Notes under the pieces: generated by a model | Told to the model about the DNA's origin: nothing | The model's input: only the letters and a program-made list of their open reading frames with translations | Database searches by the model: none | Translations under genes and position numbers: made by a program | Part shown: piece by piece, positions 56,953 through 64,000 of the stretch | Position numbering within the stretch: position 1 is the stretch's first letter | Layout of the letters: each line of letters starts with the position of its first letter | Source: Oscheius dolichura | Lineage: Eukaryota > Nematoda > Chromadorea > Rhabditida > Rhabditidae | DNA length: 64,000 bases | NCBI GenBank assembly: GCA_932521035.1 | Contig: OW051496.1 | Span: forward strand, 744,001-808,000 | Direction: 5' to 3'

Positions 56953-58042
56953 ATGACCACCACTAAATCAGTCGTGTTATTCTTCCTCGTCTTTTCCTCT
57001 TCACTTGCCTGTATCGCTACCTCGACTCGTAAGTCCACCGGTCTATTTATGGTCGAATTTATTATCTTTTTAGCCGACGGAAGGCCAGTATACGAAGAGG
57101 AGACCGAGACAACCACTTCCATTATGCTGACCACGGTGATGTCCAGCACAGAGGCCACGACATCGGCCGCTCCCAGTAGGAGTCTCTTATATCCTCAAAT
57201 TATCTATTTTCAGTGTGCCCTGACCCTTCATATGAGCTGAATCCGGCAAATAATTTCTGCTATTTTATCGTGCCAGGATCCGCAACAGAGCCTGAAGCTG
57301 AATGTCTATCACATGGTGGCGCCCACGCAGCCTCTATTGCGGATATGGCTGAAAATGATTGGATATCAAGTATGTTTTTTATAGAATTCGGGGAGGAGAA
57401 ATCGAAACGAGCATGAACCTCAGCATGGGCAAAACGCCCAATTTCGGGCGCGCCAATTTTTAGCCGTAGACGAGAGTGTCAGGTGTTTCTGTCCGTATCT
57501 CGGTCATTTCTTCGTCAATTTCAAAAATTCAAAGACCTAGTTGGAGCGCACGTAAAGATGATTCTAATTAGTTTAATTACAGCTCCACCGCCCTGACAAA
57601 AAAATCTGTAGCCCCCAAACTTTGACTGTGGATATGTTACGTAACGCGGCGCGCGTTTGCCCATGTATGAATCCCTGTTTTATTTTTTAGCCTATCTTAC
57701 AACGGTCAGTCCTAACACTGAAGTTTACATTGGTGGAATAGCTACTGGACCTCCTGACATGCTTGCCTCTTGGTCATGGTCAGATATGAGTTTGGTAATT
57801 CTCGTTTGATACTCTGTCATTAGTCATTTTCAGTACAGTTGGACTAATTGGGAGCCTTACATGATGCAGTGGCCAACTAACAGTCCAATGGCCGATTGCA
57901 TGAGGGTAAAACGAATAAAAGACTATGAGAATACAGCTTTCCTTTTCAGATATCTTCATATTCTGGAAGTTTGGGCTTGTGGTACAATTTCGTATGCAAT
58001 AATTCTATGTTTCCCAAGCTTTGTAAGATCGCCGCTGTATGA
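56953..58042 (+). CDS. C-type lectin with short Thr/Ser linker, 200 aa
   Basis: Exons 56953-57028, 57074-57175, 57214-57369, 57691-57794, 57834-57905 and 57950-58042 join in phase. The signal peptide ends SSSLACIAT. The stalk (EETETTTSIMLTT, STEATTSAAP) is less threonine-rich. The lectin domain shows MCPDPSYELN, NNFCYFI, GGAHAASIADMAENDWI, VYIGGI, YSWTNWEP and LWYNFVCNN...KLCK. The spacing of the Cys is kept, but the usual WTDGTP exon end is changed to WSDMSL, and no EPN/QPD is present, so sugar binding is doubtful. The 0.3-kb intron 3 contains a family A repeat, and another copy lies just downstream. Confidence 0.83.
57415..57670 (-). repeat. Family A repeat, copy 4, in a lectin intron
   Basis: It includes GGCAAAACGCCCAATTTCGG, TCAAAAATTCAAAGACC and GTTTGCCCATGTATG. 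Confidence 0.75.
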
Positions 58043-58099
58043 GAAAGAAAATAATAAATGGAAAAAATAGTAAAGAAATAAGAAATTTAATCATATTCT

Positions 58100-58265
58100 T
58101 CATTTTTCTTGGCTTCTGATTGTCTAGAAAAACAGACTTAGCAGATTTTTGCCGAATTTTTGAAATCGACCAAGAAATGACCGAGATGCGGACAGAAACA
58201 CCTGACACTCCCGTCTAGGGCCAAAAACGGGCGCGCCCGATATTGGGCGTTTGCCCATGTATGGT
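58100..58265 (-). repeat. Family A repeat, copy 5
   Basis: It includes TTTTTGAAATCGACCAAG, CGGGCGCGCCCG and GTTTGCCCATGTATGG, right after the 3' end of lectin gene 4. Confidence 0.75.
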
Positions 58266-58269
58266 CTAC

Positions 58270-58897
58270 CCCTTTATTTATTTATTTATTTTCAATCACA
58301 TTCGTATCATATATCATATTTGCGGACACGGTGATTCTTGCTGCAAATCCAGCGTCGCTTATTCTTCTGCGCAACACTGCTCCAATTTGCACCTAGTTCT
58401 GCTTGGAACTCGTCTCTCCATCTCATTCGAGGTCTTCCCGGTATTCGTTTCCATTCGCGAGGGGTCCATTCTACGATCTTCTTTGTCCAGCGTTGGTTGT
58501 CCATTAAGGCGACTTTTTGGCCAAAGTTCCATTTCTGATGTGTTGCTTTTTGGAGGACCGGTGGTAACTTCGTTTTGGTAGCTAGCCATTTGACGGTTTT
58601 GTGGTCGAGAAGTGTGACTCCAGTCATTTTTCGCATGATCTTGCGTTGGCAGGATTGGAGGCGTCGTCGTTCGGCGTCTCGTAGAGCCCATGTCTGCTCC
58701 GTAAAGAAGGGCTGGTTCGATGCAGCTGATGTACAGGCGTCTCTTCAGTGAAAGGGGTGTTGACCGGCTTTTTAGGAATTGGTGGTAGTTGTTGAAGGCG
58801 TTCCATGCTGCTTGAATTCTTCGGCTTATTTCTTTTCCTTGGTTGACTTCGAAGGAGATGATCTGTCCTAGATAGATGAAGTCTTTGCAGTAGGCTA
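58270..58897 (-). mobile_element. 5'-truncated RTE-like LINE
   Basis: On the minus strand the pieces read KDFIYLGQIIS, RIQAAWNAFNNYHQF, LYISCIEPALLYGA, then after a one-base frameshift WALRDAERRRLQSCQRKIM and KRIPGRPRMRWRDEF. YLG, ..P.LLYG..W and GRPR.RW.D are the usual end of RTE-type endonuclease-reverse-transcriptase proteins. A TAAA-type tail follows (58270-58300 on the plus strand). The catalytic domains are missing, so it is dead. Confidence 0.8.
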
Positions 58898-59280
58898 TGG
58901 TCGAGGCTTACCCCTTGCGGACTGCAAATTCCCAGGAGAGCTGCTAATCGCCCCCAGCCAGGCCCATAAAATTCTAGCCGTTCCAAGAAGACGCAGCGGG
59001 CAGTTCAAGATTATAGAGACGAATGATCTGTACGTCCAGTTCACCTTTCGCCCTAGCCGTCGCGACAAGACTACGGGGGAAATGACGCTCTCGACTGATT
59101 CGTAGATGACTAATACTAGGAGATGCTGATGTCTGGAATAAAATAGACACATCGAAACTTTCAAATTCAATCTGGTCAGCCTCTCTCCGATGAATCCCCA
59201 GATCTGCTGGGTTCCGATTTTTGATACCTGTGTTTCCCGCGCCCGCTTAATTCAATTGTTCGCATGGCGGTTTCACCAGG
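58898..59280. other. Short gene-free stretch
   Basis: No exon or repeat is supported between the LINE and the lectin promoter. Confidence 0.5.
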
Positions 59281-59290
59281 ACTTGATAAC
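59281..59290 (+). promoter_or_regulatory. ACTTGATAAC promoter block of lectin gene 5
   Basis: It starts 48 nt before the ATG at 59329 and is identical to the block of lectin gene 4. Confidence 0.55.
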
Positions 59291-59328
59291 GGGAATCTTG
59301 AGGATAATCTTGCGCTCAGTTAGCTGAT

Positions 59329-60368
59329 ATGGATGCGTCTAATTCAGCTGCGCTGCTTCTATTCCTCTCCCTTTTCTCTATTTCTTCAGCTTGTATCCCC
59401 ACAGTGGACCGTAAGTAACCTTGCTCTATTCTAAAACTGGCAATTCCAGCTGATGCGGATGAATGGGAGCCTCCAACCACTATCTTTCCAACCACTACCC
59501 TTCCAACCACTACCCCTGCACCCCGTTAGAAAATGCTCTCTTGTAATAATTTTCCCTTTTTCCAGCATGCCTTTCCGGCTGGACATTCAACCCGGCCAAT
59601 AATTATTGCTATTTCGTTGACTCAACGAGGGACATTACTTTTTCGGACTACGAAATCAGATGCCAAAATGCAGCTCCTAACGGTCACCTGACTTCCATTC
59701 TTAACGCGAATGAACAAGCTTTTATCTATGCTCTTACAAGTATGTTTATATCTTCCCTTTTTCGCGCTCAAATTTTGAAAAAATAGAAGCCCGGTATGAA
59801 ATATTAATTGTAGTGCAAGCCGTCGCAGCCGTCCCTGATGTACTGGTCTTTTTTATTGGGTTACAGGCTCCCGCGAGTAGTACGGCCTTTACTTGGACTG
59901 ATGATACCCCGGTAAGTTTGATTCTTTATACTGTAAACCCTGTAATAGAATGTCCCTCTCCCTCCGTAAGAGCGCTCTATTAAAATGCTGACTTGCCTTT
60001 TTTTCTAACTGACTTTGAGAGTCAATTCCTCTGTTCTTTATGGCTTTTTTCCTAATTTTCGCTCCATATAGGGACTAAAAATCATACTAATGCAAGAAAA
60101 ATCAGAGCGCGCTTACGGAGAGTGGGGCTCTATTGCAGTTTTATAAATATTAATTAATTTTCCGTTTGACCTAACAACTTCGTACACTAATTGGAGAGAC
60201 GGAATGCCGAGTAACGCTGGTCTACCAATTCCGGTCGTCGTAATGGTAAGGAATAGTATGGAACGTCGTAGTCAGTATATGTTTCAGTTCACCCCGGATG
60301 GGACATGGTTCGACGCCCAGGGGTCTGATGTTCCGACCGGAGGCATTTGCAAGGTACCAGCTATGTAA
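59329..60368 (+). CDS. C-type lectin with short Thr/Pro linker, about 190 aa; one splice acceptor lost
   Basis: Exons 59329-59410, 59450-59524, 59566-59739, 59814-59911, 60183-60245 and 60288-60368. The signal peptide ends SISSACIPT. The linker (PTTIFPTTTLPTTT) is short. The lectin domain shows PCLSGWTFN, NNYCYFV, GHLTSILNANEQAFI, FTWTDDTP, YTNWRDGMPSN and GGICKVPAM. Before the fifth exon there is no AG: the sequence is AACTTCG|TAC where relatives have CTTCAG|TAC, and the nearest upstream CAG gives stops in all frames. The gene may therefore be newly broken, use a non-standard site, or have a sequence error. Confidence 0.7.
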
Positions 60369-61057
60369 TATGGGATAAAACGCAGCGAGTTTTCTATAAC
60401 TAAACATTTAACCACACAGTACGATAATTACCTAATAATCACGACTTTATCTTGTTGTTATTTATCCTAATAAAACTGGTATGTTGAAATAAATGAACTC
60501 GTTTTATTCTCGCCAATTTATAACCTACATCTGAACGATGCTGGATTGAAAATGGTGGACAACCGAATTCATGCTCAACATGTTCTATTATTCCTGGAGA
60601 GTTATAAAGTTTTCGTATAACATAATTCTTCTTCTATTGCTTCATTTGACTTCTTATTTCTACCAGGAACAACGCAGGAGCGGTAAAAATAATCGCGGAA
60701 GCTCCATTAGGGCCTATAGAAAGGAGCAGGTTGTGAATAAAATGGGAGAACATGCGGAGAACTTGGAGCAGTTCTCTTCCCCTTGACTGACTTTTAAGTT
60801 TACGTTGCTACACAGAAGAAATAAAAATACGGCGGTTTCTGAATTAGCTCTACTCGGATGATCTCCCCCCGTATATTCATGTTTGATCCAATTTACTTTT
60901 CCCAAATTACAGTAGTACAGTAATTCCATGGTCCATTTTGCATCCACTGCCAGCTTGTAAAGAAAAAATGAGTAAAAGTTACTTTTTCAAAACGATTTAT
61001 CTGAGCGATTTATACAGCGATTTTTCTTCCGATTCGAAGCCTTTTCAATCTTTATTG
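60369..61057. other. Gene-free stretch between converging genes
   Basis: An open frame at 60571-60786 has no recognisable motif. No exons of the neighbouring families are visible. Confidence 0.45.
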
Positions 61058-63029
61058 CTACACAGAACTATTTGTCAAAATCTCGATAATTTGTGGATTG
61101 GGATTAGGACATCGAGTGCCTTGAGGACCACCAAACTGTACCAGAATCAAGAAATAGGTAAAAATGGCCGAGAACATCTGAAAATTCTTGGAAGAGCCCT
61201 TTTAGTGGGAATAAATCCTTACCGTTAGTAATATACCCCTGCTCAAAGGAAAATAATTATAAGCAGAGACGGTGATCTTGTTTCCCTGGATCTGGGCTAT
61301 TAAAATGGCCATTTTTGTCAAAAAAATATGTTTTTTTAGGGAGAAAAATAGGTAAGTTACCATAACTCGGGGGTCATCCTCTCCTTTTAGGCTCGTCTGA
61401 TACAGATCGAAGGCTTTTTGAGCTATATCATCTCCCTAAATACCGTAATTTTGTAAGTTGGCCGCTATTTTTGATTATAGAGGCGTTCTTATTGGATTAA
61501 AATATGAGATACTGTAATCCTGAGCAAAAAAGGACGGTAGGTAACTGCGCCCCACGGCTAATGTTCTAGTTTTACACGATAATGAGCATTTTTTGCCATT
61601 TTTCTCATTTGAATATGGTATTTTTCATGATTTCCTTATAAGGACTGTCCTACAGGCTTTATGATTCCGATGTTGCTCGTATAATCTTCTCAATTCCATA
61701 TAAAAACGGAAAGTAACCGCGCGCTATGGCTAATTTCCTTATTTTTAGTGTTTTTGAGCGTATATAGCCTGGAACTCACCTCTTCTGATAGCTGAAAGGC
61801 AGGAATGCTTAAAATTAAAAGAATTATGAGATTTATCGTCATCCAAATGCTCAAACCATAGACCAGACTCATAGTTGTCTGAAAAAATACTAATTGCTTC
61901 GAAAAGTCGTTAAATAGTTACAGAGGGGAGACTAGGTAATTCATCTAATAGATCTATACCAAAGAATAATGCCACTTACCCCCGAATTCCTGTAGCAAAC
62001 GTAGGCCAAGAAGCAGATACAGGGAACAATGAAGGAGTAGTAGAGGAAGACGGCCAGGGAGTAGCACTCTTCCAGCTGTTTCTTAGCCGTCAACAGGTAG
62101 TGATGGTGGGTTTGAATCTCGTCCAAGTAGTGCAACTTGACCAGGGGAGGAGAGTCACTGAAACGACTGGGATACGGGGAATGACTAATTTGTGTATCAT
62201 AATACTGTCTATTAGAAAATTTGTAGATTGGACACGCCGACGGTACATCGGAATCATAGATCTTATTCGCTAAAGTAACCAACTTGAAACCAACGATGTC
62301 GCCTATACATAACATATGTTTGCCCTTTGTTTTCTTTTTATAGTTTTATCGAAACGCTAAAATAAATATTTTCGTAAAGTCTGTAATCGAAGCTTTGTGT
62401 TATTTTTAACGTTTTTGACTTCTTTCCGTGTGCCTGGAATTTCTCTTCATCTGCCAAATTTTGGGAAACGTCCGTCCAGCTGCACAGAATTGAAATTTAC
62501 TTTCAGCTTTCTTTTTATATGGTTTTATGAAAACATTAAAATGAATATCATCCCAGACTGCATTGCTTTCATTAGAATCTCATCGAATTCTCAATTTCCT
62601 CCCCTGCTTACTTGAAATTCCTTTCCATTTGCTTGTACAAGTTGGCGATAATATAGCGTAGAAACGTACAACTCATGTAGAAATCAACAGCTACCAAAGT
62701 AATGGAACATTCCGCCAGTAGAGTCTAAAATTCTCTCTTCTTTACCTCAAAAATATGAGAAATAGCTTACTAGCAACGGTTCAAATGGTAGAAAATACCA
62801 TTTTGGTGTAATTAACGGCGAAACCCATTCGATTCCTCGCCGGATAAGGTGGTATTTATTCACTGGAATTACATTTTTACCGAAAAAGGGGAAGAAGAAA
62901 CCCACGTAATTCTGCTCCAGCGCCAGAGGAACAAATTATCGTAGTCAAGAGAACGAGAAGTTTTACCGTTCTGTGACCTTGTTCCACGGTTACGGTAGAC
63001 TCTTCCACGTCCAGGGCTATATCGACTGT
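61058..63029 (-). CDS. Gustatory-receptor-like receptor, 8 downstream exons, 5' end missing
   Basis: Exons 63029-62906, 62862-62771, 62724-62612, 62157-61980, 61878-61780, 61435-61361, 61291-61223 and 61177-61058 give 289 residues in phase. Motifs match the gene at 53.4 kb: VSPLITPKWYFLPFE, CSITLVAVDFYMSCTFLRYI, EIQTHHHYLLTAKKQLEECYS, NYFPLSRGILLT and FTYFLILVQFG. Four exon lengths (124, 92, 178, 69) are identical between the two. By that comparison about 150-165 N-terminal residues (the first three exons) should lie upstream of 63029. I see none of them up to the window end, so either a long intron leads out of the window or the gene is truncated. Confidence 0.82.
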
Positions 63030-64000
63030 CTGAAAAAAGGAGTGACTAGTTATGATTGCAGTTTTTAGGATCTTTGGCCTATATTGGCTATGTAATACAT
63101 AAAAAAATCAGAACGGAATGTCTAGCCTTGAAATAAGCAGATTATATTGACTACCTGAAACCGGGTATAGCCCATACCTAACAAAATAAAGAGTAGGCTA
63201 AAGTGAAAGTGAACGTGTGGTGAAGCCAGATAAATTGAAGTCGACTAGTTTGGTAATAATCTTATACCGGCAGTGAAATAAACTAAAAGTCTGCCCGTAA
63301 AACAAATTGAAGAGTACCGACATTTTCTCATGTTATCGACAAACAGCAACGAAACTACTCATTGTCAGACTATTGTATATTCTAATTGTTGGCGGATAAT
63401 AAAGAGTAGCTGAAGCTGTACCTATTCAAATTTAGGCTGCCCTCTCTATTTTGTTCCAAACTGTCTAACTGTGGTATTCACCAAAGAATTTGTTACTTCT
63501 AGTGGTTTGTTTCTGTTTTTGGGGCGAACCCACTCAATAAAGATCGCTTTATTACAGTAACGCTAACTCAGCGGCTCAACGGATAAATGTATGTGCGCTG
63601 GAGCCTTCTTGGAAGCAAAAAGTGTAAAATATCAATTTGATGGTTATTTCTACAGGGATCTGTAACGGGCATCTTTGAATTTGATAATTTATATTGGTTT
63701 CTTGAAACTGTAATGGATCCTTTTTTAAATCTTTTCCGCTTTACGATAAGTATAAAATCTCGCCAAAGCATAGCAAGTTGATTGATCGAATGTGCTGCAA
63801 CATATTTGTTATGTTTCCCCCTTTCCAACGGTCCAAGTGTCCAATTGTCTCACCTCCAAGAATTGCTTCCTTTTTGTGTGCATCAACTTCAGCGAAACCA
63901 GTGTAAGAGTTCCACTCAGTACGAACATAAATCTTGTTAATGATAGGACTAGATTCGGATCGAAGAGGAGCTCTTGAACGGATTGAGATGACTCTGGATC
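63030..64000. other. Right edge, no supported gene
   Basis: No receptor exon, repeat arm or RNA gene could be supported. A weak A-box-like string (GGCTCAACGGATAAATG) at 63573 has no matching T-arm. Confidence 0.4.

Overview
The window looks like nuclear DNA of a free-living nematode of the Caenorhabditis type. The evidence is small introns (many 40-60 nt) closed by TTTCAG/TTTTAG, a cuticle collagen with a furin-type site, C-type lectins with threonine linkers, a Sra-superfamily chemoreceptor, gustatory-receptor-like genes ending in a TY....QF motif, and dense small inverted-repeat elements. I assembled exon models by hand from splice sites and reading phase; none is checked against a database or RNA. 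The species cannot be named from the sequence.

Layout. 0-4.3 kb: a cuticle collagen (+) and a complete seven-helix chemoreceptor gene (-). 4.3-9 kb: repeats, a 5'-truncated LINE and one orphan exon. 9.3-11.7 kb: a four-helix membrane protein gene (+), paralogous to a second one at 26.2-29.5 kb (+). 12.5-15.8 kb: a Mutator-like transposon with long terminal inverted repeats and nested foldbacks. 15.9-17.5 kb: a kelch gene (-). 17.7-21.5 kb: three elements abutting at TTAA sites, the middle one a Kolobok-like transposon with a THAP-type transposase. 22.5-24.7 kb: a second kelch unit directly downstream of a TKL-like kinase on the same strand. 29.6-30.0 kb: a small single-exon gene. 30.7-42.1 kb: mostly broken or partial genes (cystatin-like exons, the C-terminal exons of a Kir channel, a TSSK kinase tail, a copied collagen 5' end, an unknown cysteine-rich exon) plus an apparently intact C-type lectin gene (-). 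42.2-47.8 kb: a 13-exon gustatory-receptor-like gene (-). 48-60.4 kb: a C-type lectin array (+) with a small secreted-protein gene inside it. 53.4-55.7 kb and 61-63 kb: two more gustatory-receptor-like genes (-).

How the genes relate. The five plus-strand lectin units share signal peptide, threonine-rich linker, phase-1 intron pattern and an upstream ACTTGATA block 48-51 nt before the ATG. It contains a GATA core like those bound by intestinal GATA factors, so a secreted gut or defence role is plausible but inferred. The three gustatory-receptor-like genes sit among the lectins on the opposite strand with conserved exon lengths. The 30-42 kb region shows how duplications of a few hundred bases have joined unrelated gene pieces, including one open chimeric gene that starts with the collagen promoter and first codons.
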